NCBI RefSeq assembly: GCF_002087085.1
Contig: NZ_MWQY01000012.1
Span: 1 to 64,000, forward strand
Length of the DNA stretch: 64,000 nt
Reading direction: 5' to 3'
DNA from: Marispirochaeta aestuarii
Lineage (GTDB): Bacteria > Spirochaetota > Spirochaetia > JC444 > Marispirochaetaceae
The notes beneath the pieces were generated by a model that saw only the letters and a program-made list of their open reading frames with translations, did not search any database and had not been told where the DNA came from. The position numbers and the translations under genes were made by a program. Shown here piece by piece: positions 36,409 to 46,019 of the stretch; position 1 is the first letter of the stretch; every line of letters begins with the position of its first letter.

Positions 36409-37860
36409 ATGAACAGCGTCGACTGGGACTATAGTCTGTTCTGGAAAGAGGCTTTGCAGCAGCTACGTCATGATCTCTCTGAACAGGAGTTCATGATGTG
36501 GTTCAAGAATTTACGATACGAGTCCTCCAGACAGGATTCAATCATACTCGCCGTTCCTTCTGTCTTTTACCGGGATCAGGTAAAACAGCGCTACCAGCGT
36601 ATAATCGAATCAAAATTGCAGGAACTGAGCGGAAGTCCCATCGGTATTGATTATGTAATACAGGCTATGGAAAGTGCTGTTCCCACCGACAACAACGGGA
36701 ACAACGGCAACATAAAAGAAATAAGAACAGAAGAAGTCTCCAGAGCGGTTCAGCCCAACGCTGCCCCGCCAATCCAGACCAGAGCCTCCGTGGCTGCAGA
36801 AAGAACCCTGCCCCGGCAGAAGCACCCCCATCTGCGGGGAGATTACACTTTCGAAAACTTCGTCATTGGAGAGAACAACTCCTTTGCCGCCAATGCGGCC
36901 ATTGCAATTGCCAAGAATCCCGGTACCTCCTACAACCCCTGTCTGATCTACGGCGGAGTCGGTCTTGGCAAGACGCATCTTGTCCAGTCCATTGGAAATG
37001 CTGCTCATATGAACTTTGACGCCTTCAAGGTGGTCTATGTCACCTCCGAAACCTTTACCAACGAGTTCATCCAGGCCATCAAGGATGGTAAGAACGCCCA
37101 GTTCAAAAGCCGCTATCGAAACGTTGACCTGCTGCTGATCGACGACATCCAGTTTCTCCAGGGAAAGGACCAGACCCAGGAGGAGCTCTTCCACACCTTT
37201 AACGCCCTCTACGACGCCAACAAGCAGATGGTCTTTACCTGCGATCGTCCGGTATCGGAACTGAAAAACCTTACCGCCCGTTTGCAGAGCAGGTTCGAGC
37301 GGGGTCTGAATGTAGACCTTCAGCCTCCCAACTTCGAAACACGCTACGCCATTCTGAAGCGAAAGATAGAAGAAAAAGGGGTGGATATATCCGACGAGGT
37401 AATTACCCTCATCTGCAATCGGATTACCACGAATGTCCGTGATCTCGAGGCGGCCCTCACCAAACTGATCGCCTATGCGGATCTCCTGAATAAGCGGGTT
37501 ACCCTGGAGATTGCCGAACAGCAGTTGAAGGATGTTTTTAACAACACCCGAACGGGAAATATCTCCATCGATGTAATACAGAAGGTCGTGGCGGATCACT
37601 ACAGTCTTTCTCATAACGACATGCGGGGAAAAAAGCGTACCAAAGCCATCGCCTTCCCCCGGCAGATTGCCATGTACATCGTCAGGGAGATTACCGAATA
37701 CTCCACCACCGAGGTAGGACTCGCCTTCGGAGGACGAGACCATACTACGGTCATGCACGCCTGCCAGCGGGTGGAGAGTCGCATGAAGACCGATTCTGCT
37801 CTGGAACCGACAATTCAGCAGCTGATCAGGTCAATAAAAGAGTATGGAACAAACTCTTAG
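36409..37860 (+). CDS. dnaA: Replication initiator DnaA
   Basis: A 483-residue AAA+ initiator. Domain I is DYSLFWKEALQQLRHDLSEQEF, and a poorly conserved linker follows. Domain III has Walker A GGVGLGKTHLVQ (about 182-193) and Walker B LLLIDDIQFLQGK. Domain IV carries the DnaA signature GGRDHTTVMHAC. I start at the ATG at 36409, which has GGAG 9 nt upstream and begins at domain I; an in-frame ATG at 36286 would add 41 residues unlike DnaA. Confidence 0.97.
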   Translation: MNSVDWDYSLFWKEALQQLRHDLSEQEFMMWFKNLRYESSRQDSIILAVPSVFYRDQVKQRYQRIIESKLQELSGSPIGIDYVIQAMESAVPTDNNGNNGNIKEIRTEEVSRAVQPNAAPPIQTRASVAAERTLPRQKHPHLRGDYTFENFVIGENNSFAANAAIAIAKNPGTSYNPCLIYGGVGLGKTHLVQSIGNAAHMNFDAFKVVYVTSETFTNEFIQAIKDGKNAQFKSRYRNVDLLLIDDIQFLQGKDQTQEELFHTFNALYDANKQMVFTCDRPVSELKNLTARLQSRFERGLNVDLQPPNFETRYAILKRKIEEKGVDISDEVITLICNRITTNVRDLEAALTKLIAYADLLNKRVTLEIAEQQLKDVFNNTRTGNISIDVIQKVVADHYSLSHNDMRGKKRTKAIAFPRQIAMYIVREITEYSTTEVGLAFGGRDHTTVMHACQRVESRMKTDSALEPTIQQLIRSIKEYGTNS

Positions 37861-38068
37861 AAACATGGTAATACTATGGGGATAACATCAGAAAGCCAAA
37901 GTTTCCGGGGATACTGTGTATGAATTGTGGAATCAGGATGCCTGTTTATTCAGATACCAAAGGCTTGTCAAAACAGGATTTATACGGCTTTTCCACAAAC
38001 TCACAGGCCCTACTACTATTACTGCTATATTTATTAAAAAATAAGATAATACAAGGAGACATGAAAAT
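37861..38068. promoter_or_regulatory. dnaA-dnaN intergenic region with DnaA-box-like site
   Basis: A 208-bp gap with TTTTCCACA at 37989-37997 (one mismatch to the DnaA box), a weaker TTGTGGAA near 37925, and an AT-rich stretch just before the dnaN ribosome site (AAGGAG). In several bacteria, including some spirochaetes, the origin lies in this gap, so it may contribute. Confidence 0.45.
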
Positions 38069-39172
38069 ATGAAATTTACCTGCGATAAAGCGAGTATTCT
38101 TCGGGAAGTTTCCGTTGCCCAGGAGATCATCTCATCTCGAAACGCCCTCTCCATACTATCCAACGTCCTGATCGAAGTCGCGGATAACACCCTAACCCTG
38201 AAAGCTACGGATCTGAAGGTCGGCTTTGAGACGCAGGTTCCTGTAGAGGTCGCGGTCCCCGGCAGTACCACGATCTACTGTGACAAATTCCTTGGAATTC
38301 TCCGCAGTCTGCCCGACGGTGAGATTGAGTTCGAACAGCAGGATAATCGGCTTATTATCCGGCCTCTCTTTAAAAAGATTGATTTTCAGCTCAAGAGCAT
38401 CACCTCGGACAAATATCCGGAGATTCAGGATGTCTCTCAGGACGCCTATTTTCAGGTCCCTCAGAACGACCTGATCGAGATGATCAATCAGACCATCTTT
38501 GCCATCTCCGACGACGAGACCCGTTTCTTCATGAACGGGGTCTATTTCGAAAAGAGCGATTCCTCCCTTGTAATGGTCGCCACCGACGGAAGGAGGCTGT
38601 CCTACATCATGAAAGAGGTCGACGGCAGTATCCCTGATTTCAACGGCGTGATTATTCCGCCGAAGATCCTCAACCTGGTACGGAAACTGGCTTCCGGCCA
38701 GGGAAGCATCAGCATCGCCGTTACGGACAAGAATATCTTTATGCAGTTTGACAACCAGAAGGTTTCGTCCAACCTTATCGAAGGGCAGTTTCCCAATTAC
38801 AGGCGGGTTATTCCCGATTCTCAGGAGTATCGCATCGTAATCAACCGGAATGAGCTGATGGACGCCCTCCGGCGCGTATCGCTGCTGGTGGAACAGAAAT
38901 CACGACGGGTCTACCTGACCCTGAATGAGAACAGCCTGGTGCTGAACTCCGAAGAGAGCGAAATCGGTGTTGCCAGGGAAGAGATCACCTGTGAATATTC
39001 AGGTCCGGAGGCTACTATTGCTCTGAACTACCTGTATCTTACGGATCCCCTCAAGGTGATCGACAACGAAGAAATTGCCATTGAGTATACCGAAGCAAAC
39101 AAGGCCATATCCATTATGTCGATTCCTGCGGGGGACTACTTCCATATTGTAATGCCCATGCAGCTTGACTGA
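38069..39172 (+). CDS. dnaN: DNA polymerase III beta subunit (sliding clamp)
   Basis: A 367-residue clamp of three repeated domains that tethers the polymerase to DNA. It begins MKFTCDKASILREVSVAQ and ends with the clamp C-terminus YFHIVMPMQLD. Family motifs include SNVLIEV, EFEQQDNRLIIRP and FMNGVYFE. recF begins on the last base of the stop codon, so the two are coupled. Confidence 0.97.
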   Translation: MKFTCDKASILREVSVAQEIISSRNALSILSNVLIEVADNTLTLKATDLKVGFETQVPVEVAVPGSTTIYCDKFLGILRSLPDGEIEFEQQDNRLIIRPLFKKIDFQLKSITSDKYPEIQDVSQDAYFQVPQNDLIEMINQTIFAISDDETRFFMNGVYFEKSDSSLVMVATDGRRLSYIMKEVDGSIPDFNGVIIPPKILNLVRKLASGQGSISIAVTDKNIFMQFDNQKVSSNLIEGQFPNYRRVIPDSQEYRIVINRNELMDALRRVSLLVEQKSRRVYLTLNENSLVLNSEESEIGVAREEITCEYSGPEATIALNYLYLTDPLKVIDNEEIAIEYTEANKAISIMSIPAGDYFHIVMPMQLD

Positions 39173-40251
39173 TGGGTTTCCGTCGCGTCGCCGTCTACGG
39201 ATATCGTAATCTTCAGGATGCGGCTGTTGACACCGGGGCGGAGGAAATTTTTCTTGTCGGGGAAAACGGCCAGGGAAAGACAAACTTTCTCGAGGCCGTT
39301 TATTTTCTCTCCTTTGGAAGTTCCTTCCGTTCAGCGGCGGATTTCCTGGTTCCCCGGGATGATGGAAAGGAATTTTCCGTCCGGGGAATCTTCCAGGACA
39401 GTGAACGGGAGATCGATATCGCCCTAAAATATCAGGGCAGAAAAAAAGAGATCCGCCTGGACGGTAAACAGATCAGGGACCGGAAGGAACTGGTATCCAA
39501 CGTACCCTGTATTGTATTTACCCACGGGGATATCGATTTTGTCGCCGGCCGTCCGGAGCGGCGGCGCTGGTTTATCAATCAGATCATGAGTCTTTTCAAT
39601 CCCCTCTTCATCGATCTTTTGCGCAGTTATAACCGTCTGATAAAACAGAAGAATCAGGTTCTCAAGGAGGGACCGGCATCACTGCTGGACAGCTATGATC
39701 TGCAGATAGCCCGGGCGGGCCTCGAGATTCAGCGCCGACGCCGGGAGACCATTCAGGATTTTAATCGTACCTTCAGTCGTCTCTTCGGGGAAATTTCAAG
39801 ATTTTCCGGAGAACTGACGATTGAATATCGTCCGTCCTGGAAGGCAGCAGAGGATGAGGAGCATGTTGTACGTCTCCTCGCATCTCAGCGGGGTCGCGAC
39901 CTTGACCAGGGCATGTGCACCAGCGGCCCCCACCGTGACCGAATTCGCTTTGTCCACCAGGGCAACGACTACGTTCAGACCGCCTCCACCGGGCAGCTGA
40001 GGCTGATTTCTCTTGTACTCCGGGTTGCTCAGAGCATCTTTTTTTCCGAAAAAACCCGCAAAAAGCCGGTTCTTCTTCTGGACGATGTACTCCTTGAGCT
40101 GGATCTTGAACGGCGAAAACGCTTTCTTGCCTCCCTGCCCGCGTATGAACAGGCTTTTTTTACCTTCCTTCCGGATGAACCCTACCGGGAATACCGCAAA
40201 CCCGGGACCCTGATTTTACAGGTAAAATCTGGTATACTGACGCCCGTATGA
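39172..40251 (+). CDS. recF: Recombination protein RecF
   Basis: A 359-residue SMC-like ATPase that acts with RecO and RecR at single-strand gaps. Walker A is VGENGQGKTNFLEA (about 27-40), the signature region TASTGQLRLISLVLR, and Walker B LLLDDVLLELD. It sits in the usual dnaA-dnaN-recF order, overlapping its neighbours on both sides. Confidence 0.96.
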   Translation: MGFRRVAVYGYRNLQDAAVDTGAEEIFLVGENGQGKTNFLEAVYFLSFGSSFRSAADFLVPRDDGKEFSVRGIFQDSEREIDIALKYQGRKKEIRLDGKQIRDRKELVSNVPCIVFTHGDIDFVAGRPERRRWFINQIMSLFNPLFIDLLRSYNRLIKQKNQVLKEGPASLLDSYDLQIARAGLEIQRRRRETIQDFNRTFSRLFGEISRFSGELTIEYRPSWKAAEDEEHVVRLLASQRGRDLDQGMCTSGPHRDRIRFVHQGNDYVQTASTGQLRLISLVLRVAQSIFFSEKTRKKPVLLLDDVLLELDLERRKRFLASLPAYEQAFFTFLPDEPYREYRKPGTLILQVKSGILTPV

Positions 40252-40703
40252 AACGGGCCCGGGAACTTGTAGAACAGCTTTTCCAGAACATAAATCATGA
40301 GGATCTGAAGATCTACGGACGAATCTTCTCATCCTGGACAGACCTTGCGGGAACCGATCTTGCGGCCCATTCAAGAATCCTCGAAATCGACCGGGGTATC
40401 GTCTTTGTCGGGGTCGATCACCCGGGCTGGATGCAGATGATCAGCATGCGCAAGGCACGTATCCTGTCGGGCATAAAAAAGCAGTATCCTTCCCTGGAGA
40501 TCCGGGATCTGCGTTTTCTTCTGATCGACGGAGTACCCGAAGAGGAGCTTCAGAAACGTTTCGGTGCTGTGCAGCCGGAAAAAACTGAAGCCGCACAACA
40601 GGAAACGGACAGTAGCGAAGGAGCTCAGGAAGCGAAACCGCCGGAAGACTTCAAAAAAAAGCTTGAGAAACTGGGTAAATCCATCGAAAAGAAGTGGAAA
40701 TAG
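40248..40703 (+). CDS. DUF721/DciA-like protein
   Basis: A 151-residue protein whose first 95 residues match DUF721 (LFQNINHEDLKIYGRIFSSW, VGVDHPGWMQMISMRKARIL). DciA, a member of this family, loads the replicative helicase in bacteria without DnaC/DnaI. The position next to recF near the origin fits that role. The last 50 residues are charged and low in complexity (Glu, Lys, Gln). The start overlaps the recF stop by 4 nt. Confidence 0.85.
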   Translation: MKRARELVEQLFQNINHEDLKIYGRIFSSWTDLAGTDLAAHSRILEIDRGIVFVGVDHPGWMQMISMRKARILSGIKKQYPSLEIRDLRFLLIDGVPEEELQKRFGAVQPEKTEAAQQETDSSEGAQEAKPPEDFKKKLEKLGKSIEKKWK

Positions 40704-40722
40704 GGGGGCGCGAATGAAGCAT

Positions 40723-40782
40723 GCGGAACGGACGAAACCGCCTGCACTCGGGATAACGTTTCAGCGGCTTCGCCCGTTCCGC
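40723..40782. repeat. 19-bp inverted repeat after the DUF721 gene
   Basis: Arms of 19 nt (GCGGAACGGACGAAACCGC at 40723-40741; its near-complement at 40764-40782) pair with only two G-T pairs around a 22-nt loop. No T run follows. It could be a REP-like palindrome or a cruciform; no gene is evident. Confidence 0.6.
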
Positions 40783-40898
40783 ACTTCGTTGCTGGTGGAT
40801 GTTTTATGCAGCATACCCCTAAAAAAATGCTAAAAAGGTGCCGTGGTTCCGTCAGAAGATCACCTATGAAAGCAGGGGAGCTAAACGGCGGATAGATT

Positions 40899-40973
40899 CT
40901 GATCAGAGAAAACGGCAAAGACCGCGAAACGTTCTCCTGAGTGAAGCGGTCTTTAGTTGTTTTCTCTGATCAG
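40899..40973. terminator. Long two-part hairpin upstream of rpmH
   Basis: An outer stem of 15 bp (CTGATCAGAGAAAAC / GTTTTCTCTGATCAG) and an inner stem of 9 bp (AAAGACCGC / GCGGTCTTT) enclose a 20-nt loop. It separates the dnaA-DUF721 unit from the rpmH promoter and probably acts as a bidirectional terminator or boundary. The rest of the 391-bp gap holds only the inverted repeat at 40723 and the promoter. Confidence 0.6.
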
Positions 40974-40997
40974 CGACTTTGAAGGCTGAGCACTCCA

Positions 40998-41026
40998 TTG
41001 ACGGAGACAGGATGAATTCGTATACT
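40998..41026 (+). promoter_or_regulatory. Promoter of the rpmH operon
   Basis: TTGACG at 40998-41003 and TATACT at 41021-41026 with a 17-nt spacer, about 70 nt before rpmH. A strong sigma70-type match. Confidence 0.7.
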
Positions 41027-41094
41027 ACGGCACCTGAATTATCATGTCATCATAATGCGCTTGAAATGCGCGAGAAGATAGAAGGAGATTCCTG

Positions 41095-41250
41095 ATGAAG
41101 AGAACGTACCAGCCGAGCAAGGTTAAGCGGAACAGAAAATTCGGTTTCCGTGCCCGCATGAAGACTGTCGGCGGCAGACTCGTCCTTGCCCGGCGCCGGC
41201 GAAAGGGACGGAAAAAACTCTCCGTCGCCGATGAGAAAAAGCCCTACTAG
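41095..41250 (+). CDS. rpmH: Ribosomal protein bL34
   Basis: A 51-residue large-subunit protein beginning [20 protein letters not shown] with [22 protein letters not shown], the typical bL34 sequence. The ATG at 41095 is preceded by GGAG. The C-terminus is slightly extended (SVADEKKPY), and the last 20 nt of the gene overlap the start of rnpA in another frame. Confidence 0.97.
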   Translation: MKRTYQPSKVKRNRKFGFRARMKTVGGRLVLARRRRKGRKKLSVADEKKPY

Positions 41251-41584
41251 TTTATCCAGAGACGAACGCCTTCGGCGACGGGGGGATATCACATCCCTTT
41301 TCGCCGCCGGAAAATCCGTTTCCGGAGGAGCATTACGGTTGGTATACCGTTCCAATGGTTCAGATACCAGCCGTCTGCTTGTAACCCTGCGTAGAAAATT
41401 CGGAACAGCAGTAGAACGGAACAGAGCGCGGCGCCTGGTTAAAGAGGCGTACCGGATTCAGAAAAGCAATATTCGATCCGGCTACGACATCGGTTTTGTA
41501 GTGTATCAAAAGAGCATGAGTTATACCGAAACAGCGGAAGCTATGCTGAGTTTGCTTAAACGGGCAGGACTATATGAAAATTAG
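41231..41584 (+). CDS. rnpA: Ribonuclease P protein component
   Basis: A 117-residue basic protein that assists the RNase P RNA in 5' maturation of tRNAs. The RNR signature is [17 protein letters not shown] chose the ATG at 41231 ([19 protein letters not shown]), matching family N-termini and overlapping rpmH by 20 nt; an upstream in-frame start at 41186 would lie inside rpmH. Overlap of rpmH and rnpA is known in some bacteria. Confidence 0.95.
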   Translation: MRKSPTSLSRDERLRRRGDITSLFAAGKSVSGGALRLVYRSNGSDTSRLLVTLRRKFGTAVERNRARRLVKEAYRIQKSNIRSGYDIGFVVYQKSMSYTETAEAMLSLLKRAGLYEN

Positions 41585-41801
41585 GGATATTTTCAGTTTT
41601 CCCCTTATCCTCCTGGTCAGGCTGTACCGTTTTGCTATATCTCCCCTCTTACCTCCATCGTGTCGCTTTTATCCAACCTGCTCCGCCTACACCCTTGAGG
41701 CACTGCAAAAACACGGCCCCGTCAAGGGTCTCGGGTTGTCGGTACGCCGTATTCTGCGGTGTCACCCCTTTAATCCCGGCGGACACGATCCTGTTCCCTA
41801 A
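41574..41801 (+). CDS. yidD: Membrane protein insertion efficiency factor YidD
   Basis: A 75-residue protein with the YidD core [26 protein letters not shown] and [18 protein letters not shown], including the three conserved Cys. It is thought to assist YidC-dependent insertion at the membrane. It overlaps rnpA by 11 nt and lies 6 nt before yidC. Confidence 0.96.
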   Translation: MKIRDIFSFPLILLVRLYRFAISPLLPPSCRFYPTCSAYTLEALQKHGPVKGLGLSVRRILRCHPFNPGGHDPVP

Positions 41802-41807
41802 GGAGTA

Positions 41808-43550
41808 ATGATGGACAAAAATACCCTGCTGGCGGTGGTCCTTTCGGTAATCGTGATTACCATTGGATTTTCCGTACAGTCAACCTTTTTTCCTCCTGAG
41901 CCGCCCCGGCCTCAGCAGGATCAGACCGCCGTTGTACCCGCGGAAAGCGCTGACGAGGAGACCGCACCGGAAACTGCGGTAACCGGGGTCAGGCAGGTTG
42001 CCAATATAAAACGGGTTGATTCGGCAACAGTCAAAGAAGAAACTGTACTTATTGAAACCAACATCTTTCAGGCGACCTTCTCGAACCGTGGAGGCGTTCT
42101 CACATCCCTGAAGCTGAAGGAGCATGAAGACAACGGTAAGCCACTGGAGATGATCTACACCGGAGAGAGCAACGAAACGGCTTTCAACCTTCACTTCGGC
42201 GGACCGGACCGGGAAGCGGTGAATGATCTTTTCCGTGTAGTGCGTCTGGACGGATCCTCCGTCCGCTTCGAAGGGGATTTTACCTACCGGGACGACAATG
42301 GAAACAACGTACCCTTTACTCTGCAGAAAACCTACACCTTCAAACCTGACGACTACCTCTTTGAGCTGGATATAAGCATTATCAACAGTATCAATGATAT
42401 ACCCAGGCTGGAGAACGATGGATTCGCCTATACCCTGAGTTACGGACCCCAGATCGGTCCGGAATTCAGTTCCCTGGGAGGCCGGCAGGAGTACCGCAGG
42501 TTTTATCAGTATGACGGCAGCAAACGCCATACCGTCAAGATAGACAAGGATACCCAATACTCCACCACCAATGAACGCTACGTCTGGGCGGCGATAGCGG
42601 GTAAGTATTTTACGGTAATCGCTGTTCCCGGGGCTGCTTCCTACTCCACTACCTATTCGTCCAGACCGATTCCGGGACTCGAGGATACGGCGAAAATCCA
42701 TTTTTCCCGCCCCGTTATCAAGAGTTCCAGAAATACCGATACCTTCCGCTTCTACTTCGGGCCCAAAACCGCCAGGATCCTGGAAAAATATAACGAAGCC
42801 GAAAAGAACGGTTTCAACATGCAGGACCTCGATCTGGACGAGGTCATTGATCAGGGCCGGATCCTCGGCTGGCTGGAGAACATTCTCAAGTTTATCCTGC
42901 TTACCTTCTACAAGGTTATTCCCAACTACGGTGTGGCCATCATCCTGCTGACGATTTTCATCAAGATCGTACTCTTTCCCTTTACTCACAAGAGCTACGA
43001 GTCTACCAGCAAGATGCAGTCCATAGGGCCCAAGATCAACGAGCTCAGGGAAAAGTACAAGGACAATCCCAACAAGATGAACGCCGAAATGGCCGCCATG
43101 TACAAACGGGAAGGTATCAATCCCATGGGAGGCTGTCTGCCCATCCTGTTCCAGATGCCCATCTTCATTGCCCTGTACGGTCTTCTGAACAAGCACTTCG
43201 ATCTTCGGGGGGCGGTCTTTATTGAAGGCTGGATTACCGACCTGTCCAGTCCGGAGACGATCTTTACCCTGCCTTTTACCATCCCGATTCTGGGCTGGAG
43301 CGAGATCCACCTTCTGCCGTTCCTCTTTGTCGGGACCCAGCTCTGGTCTTCGAAGCAGATGAGCGCAGGAAGCATGGCGTCGAACAACCAGATGAAGATG
43401 ATGACCTATCTTATGCCCATCATGTTCTTCTTTATCCTGTACGATATGCCGTCGGGACTGCTGCTTTACTGGACGGTCACCAACCTCCTGACCACGGTAC
43501 AGCAGTTGTTTATTACGCGACACCAGAAAACACATCCGAAAGGGGCCTGA
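41808..43550 (+). CDS. yidC: Membrane protein insertase YidC
   Basis: A 580-residue insertase of the long Gram-negative type. It has an N-terminal membrane helix (LLAVVLSVIVITIGFSVQS), a large periplasmic beta domain (about 75-340), then the conserved five-helix region starting with VIPNYGVAIILLTIFIKI and containing KYKDNPNKMNAEMAAMYKREGINPMGGCLP, and a C-terminal helix before a basic tail. It inserts inner-membrane proteins with or without Sec. Confidence 0.97.
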   Translation: MMDKNTLLAVVLSVIVITIGFSVQSTFFPPEPPRPQQDQTAVVPAESADEETAPETAVTGVRQVANIKRVDSATVKEETVLIETNIFQATFSNRGGVLTSLKLKEHEDNGKPLEMIYTGESNETAFNLHFGGPDREAVNDLFRVVRLDGSSVRFEGDFTYRDDNGNNVPFTLQKTYTFKPDDYLFELDISIINSINDIPRLENDGFAYTLSYGPQIGPEFSSLGGRQEYRRFYQYDGSKRHTVKIDKDTQYSTTNERYVWAAIAGKYFTVIAVPGAASYSTTYSSRPIPGLEDTAKIHFSRPVIKSSRNTDTFRFYFGPKTARILEKYNEAEKNGFNMQDLDLDEVIDQGRILGWLENILKFILLTFYKVIPNYGVAIILLTIFIKIVLFPFTHKSYESTSKMQSIGPKINELREKYKDNPNKMNAEMAAMYKREGINPMGGCLPILFQMPIFIALYGLLNKHFDLRGAVFIEGWITDLSSPETIFTLPFTIPILGWSEIHLLPFLFVGTQLWSSKQMSAGSMASNNQMKMMTYLMPIMFFFILYDMPSGLLLYWTVTNLLTTVQQLFITRHQKTHPKGA

Positions 43551-43573
43551 AAAGGGGCCAGCAGGAGATTGAT

Positions 43574-44224
43574 ATGATAAAAGAATTCGAGGGAAAAAGT
43601 GAGCAGGAGGCGATAGATAAAGCCATCGCCGATCTGAACCTCGACCGGGAGGAGTTCGATGTGGAAATCGTCGAGTCCTCCCGACGGAGCCTGTTCCGAA
43701 AAGGTCCGGTAAAAATCCGGGTCCATATTACCGAAGAAGATGAAGAGGACGACGAAACTGTCCAGCTGCCCGCGGAGGGACAGGAAGAAGAACTGATCTC
43801 GTTTCTGGAAACCCTGATGTCAAAGATGGGTTTTCCCGGGACCGTTACGGTTGCCGGACGGGAAGCCCGAAAAACAATTGTCCGCATAGATTCCGATCAT
43901 TCGGGAATCCTTATAGGACGTAAGGGAAAAAATCTTGATGCACTGCAGGTCCTGGTGAATGTTTTTGCCGGGAAGCTGGGGTTTCCCAACCGGGTTGTGG
44001 TGGATACCGAAAACTACCGCAGCCGCAGGGAGGAGAACCTGGTGCGTATGGCCAGAAAAACCGCTGATCAGGTCCGGCGCAGCAGGGACAGCCGCCTGCT
44101 GGAACCCATGAATCCCTTTGAACGGAGGATTATCCATACCACGCTGAATGGTCTGGAGGATATCGAAACAAAAAGCGAGGGAGAGGGGCTCTTCAAGCAG
44201 GTGCGTATTATCTACCGTGGATAA
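43574..44224 (+). CDS. jag: RNA-binding protein Jag/KhpB
   Basis: A 216-residue protein with an N-terminal Jag domain (IKEFEGKSEQEAIDKAI), an acidic linker, a KH domain (about 95-150, GILIGRKGKNLDALQVLVN) and a C-terminal R3H domain (LEPMNPFERRIIHTTLNG). It binds RNA. It is the last gene of the rpmH-rnpA-yidD-yidC-jag unit and is followed by a terminator. Confidence 0.95.
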   Translation: MIKEFEGKSEQEAIDKAIADLNLDREEFDVEIVESSRRSLFRKGPVKIRVHITEEDEEDDETVQLPAEGQEEELISFLETLMSKMGFPGTVTVAGREARKTIVRIDSDHSGILIGRKGKNLDALQVLVNVFAGKLGFPNRVVVDTENYRSRREENLVRMARKTADQVRRSRDSRLLEPMNPFERRIIHTTLNGLEDIETKSEGEGLFKQVRIIYRG

Positions 44225-44232
44225 TGGAAAAC

Positions 44233-44252
44233 TGTTAACAAGTTGTGGATAA
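44233..44252. repeat. 20-nt DnaA-box repeat, jag copy
   Basis: An exact copy of the origin block at 36152-36171, with a perfect DnaA box at 44244-44252. Another perfect box, TGTGGATAA, lies at 44393-44401 in the same intergenic region. Confidence 0.8.
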
Positions 44253-44294
44253 ATTTTTTTCCGAGAATTGGATACCGGAATAAAGTCATAGCAG

Positions 44295-44337
44295 AAAGCG
44301 GATTACCGGAAAAAACTCCGGAAATCCGCTTTTTTTC
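44295..44337 (+). terminator. Terminator after jag
   Basis: A stem-loop of AAAGCGGATT.CCGG with CCGG.AATCCGCTTT around an AAAAAACT loop, followed by seven T's. It ends the rpmH-jag operon. Confidence 0.85.
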
Positions 44338-44392
44338 TTACCGGATTTATAGTAAATAATAGAAGCACCTTCTGCTTTCGTTTTTAACTTCC

Positions 44393-44401
44393 TGTGGATA
44401 A
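44393..44401. other. DnaA box upstream of ahcY
   Basis: A perfect TGTGGATAA between the jag terminator and ahcY, 149 bp from the box at 44244. It may titrate DnaA or regulate ahcY; no promoter elements are clear nearby. Confidence 0.5.
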
Positions 44402-44466
44402 GGTGTTAGCAAAAACCGAAAAAAGAGTAGTCAATAACGTGTGCCCCTGGGTACATTGGAGGAAAC

Positions 44467-45903
44467 ATGGAATACATGATCAAGGATATAGGCCTTGCTG
44501 AATGGGGCCGAAAAGAGATCGAGATAGCAGAAAAAGAGATGCCCGGCCTGATGGCCATACGTCAGAAATATTCATCGTCAAAGCCCCTGAAAGGGGTAAA
44601 GATTACCGGGTCGCTGCACATGACCGTCCAGACCGCGGTGCTGATCGAGACCCTGGTCAGCCTGGGGGCCCGGGTCCGCTGGGCAAGCTGCAATATCTTT
44701 TCCACCCAGGACCATGCCGCAGCAGCGGTGGTTGTCGGGCGCCCCGAGGCCGGTGGAAGCGCTAAAAAACCGGCGGGAGTTCCGGTTTTCGCCTGGAAGG
44801 GGGAAACCCTGGAGGAGTACTGGGACTGCACCTACAGGGCCTTGAGTTTCGGGGACGGTTCGGGTCCCAATCTTATTGTAGATGACGGCGGGGATGCGAC
44901 CCTGCTGGTCCATAAGGGATTTGAACTGGAAGAAAGCAGCTCCTGGACAGAGGAACCTGCGGCAAGCCGCGAAGAGGGGGTTGTAAAGAAGCTCCTGAAG
45001 CGAATCGAGGCCGAACGGCCGGGATGGTGGAAGACCGTCGTGCCGGAGTTGAAGGGAGTGTCTGAAGAGACCACCACCGGGGTTCATCGGCTCTATCAGC
45101 GAAAAGAGGAAGGTACCCTGCTTTTCCCGGCCATCAATGTCAACGATTCGGTTACCAAGAGCAAGTTCGACAACCTCTATGGCTGCCGGGAGTCCCTGGC
45201 GGACGGCATCAAGCGGGCCACCGATGTTATGGTGGCGGGCAAGGTTGTGGTTGTCTGCGGATACGGCGATGTCGGCAAGGGCTGCGCCCAGTCCATGCGG
45301 GGCTTCGGCGCCCGGGTCATCGTCACCGAGGTTGATCCCATCTGCGCCCTGCAGGCTGCCATGGAGGGATTTCAGGTAACTACCGTGGAGGAGACCCTCG
45401 GCGAGGCGGACATCTACGTTACCGCCACGGGGAACCGGGACATCATTACCACCGAGCACATGGCTCGTATGAAGGACCAGGCGATTATCTGCAACATCGG
45501 CCACTTTGACAACGAGATCCAGGTGGACAAGCTGAACAGCCTGCCGGGGGTCGAGAAGATTACCATCAAACCCCAGGTAGACAAGTACCTGTACCCCGAC
45601 GGGCACGCCATCTTTCTGCTCGCCGAAGGACGCCTGGTGAACCTGGGCTGTGCCACCGGACATCCGAGTTTCGTCATGTCCAACTCCTTCTCCAATCAGA
45701 CCCTGGCACAGCTGGACCTCTGGGAGCATCGGAACGAGTATGACAAGGATGTGTACCGGCTGCCCAAGCGCCTGGACGAGGAGGTCGCCCGGCTTCATCT
45801 TGATAAAATCGGCGTAAAGCTCACGAAGATGAGCCCGGAACAGGCTGAGTATATCGGGGTAAAACCGGAAGGGCCCTTTAAACCGGAGCACTACCGCTAT
45901 TAG
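44467..45903 (+). CDS. ahcY: Adenosylhomocysteinase
   Basis: A 478-residue NAD-dependent enzyme that splits S-adenosylhomocysteine into homocysteine and adenosine. The NAD-binding loop is [22 protein letters not shown] (second half), with substrate residues in [21 protein letters not shown] and the C-terminal dimer tail ending FKPEHYRY. It is followed by metK, and metF lies about 4 kb on, so the methyl cycle is grouped here. A GGAGG ribosome site precedes the ATG. Confidence 0.97.
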   Translation: MEYMIKDIGLAEWGRKEIEIAEKEMPGLMAIRQKYSSSKPLKGVKITGSLHMTVQTAVLIETLVSLGARVRWASCNIFSTQDHAAAAVVVGRPEAGGSAKKPAGVPVFAWKGETLEEYWDCTYRALSFGDGSGPNLIVDDGGDATLLVHKGFELEESSSWTEEPAASREEGVVKKLLKRIEAERPGWWKTVVPELKGVSEETTTGVHRLYQRKEEGTLLFPAINVNDSVTKSKFDNLYGCRESLADGIKRATDVMVAGKVVVVCGYGDVGKGCAQSMRGFGARVIVTEVDPICALQAAMEGFQVTTVEETLGEADIYVTATGNRDIITTEHMARMKDQAIICNIGHFDNEIQVDKLNSLPGVEKITIKPQVDKYLYPDGHAIFLLAEGRLVNLGCATGHPSFVMSNSFSNQTLAQLDLWEHRNEYDKDVYRLPKRLDEEVARLHLDKIGVKLTKMSPEQAEYIGVKPEGPFKPEHYRY

Positions 45904-45939
45904 TATGTACGGCGGTTGCTGATATTGTAAGTTCGCTGC

Positions 45940-45985
45940 CCCCTTACCGGAGTTTCCTTTGCTTGCTTGATTTCTCCGGAAGGGG
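45940..45985 (+). other. Leader hairpin between ahcY and metK
   Basis: CCCCTT.CCGGAG pairs with CTCCGGAAGGGG around a 21-nt loop, 34 nt before metK. It lacks the conserved elements of the SAM or SAH riboswitches I know. It may be a processing or attenuation hairpin. Confidence 0.45.
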
Positions 45986-46019
45986 CGTATTGCCTGCTTA
46001 AAAAATCTAAGGAGTTTCT

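Noticed and set aside
40723-40782. Second attC site
   Set aside because: Strong stem, but no outer AAC/GTT cores in the right place and no cassette-like gene beside it.
41880-43535. A 551-residue frame antisense to yidC, and a similar 437-residue frame antisense to ahcY
   Set aside because: Both mirror highly conserved genes and show no protein family features.
45904-46019. SAM or SAH riboswitch before metK
   Set aside because: There is one hairpin, but the conserved cores and pseudoknot elements of known classes are not recognisable.
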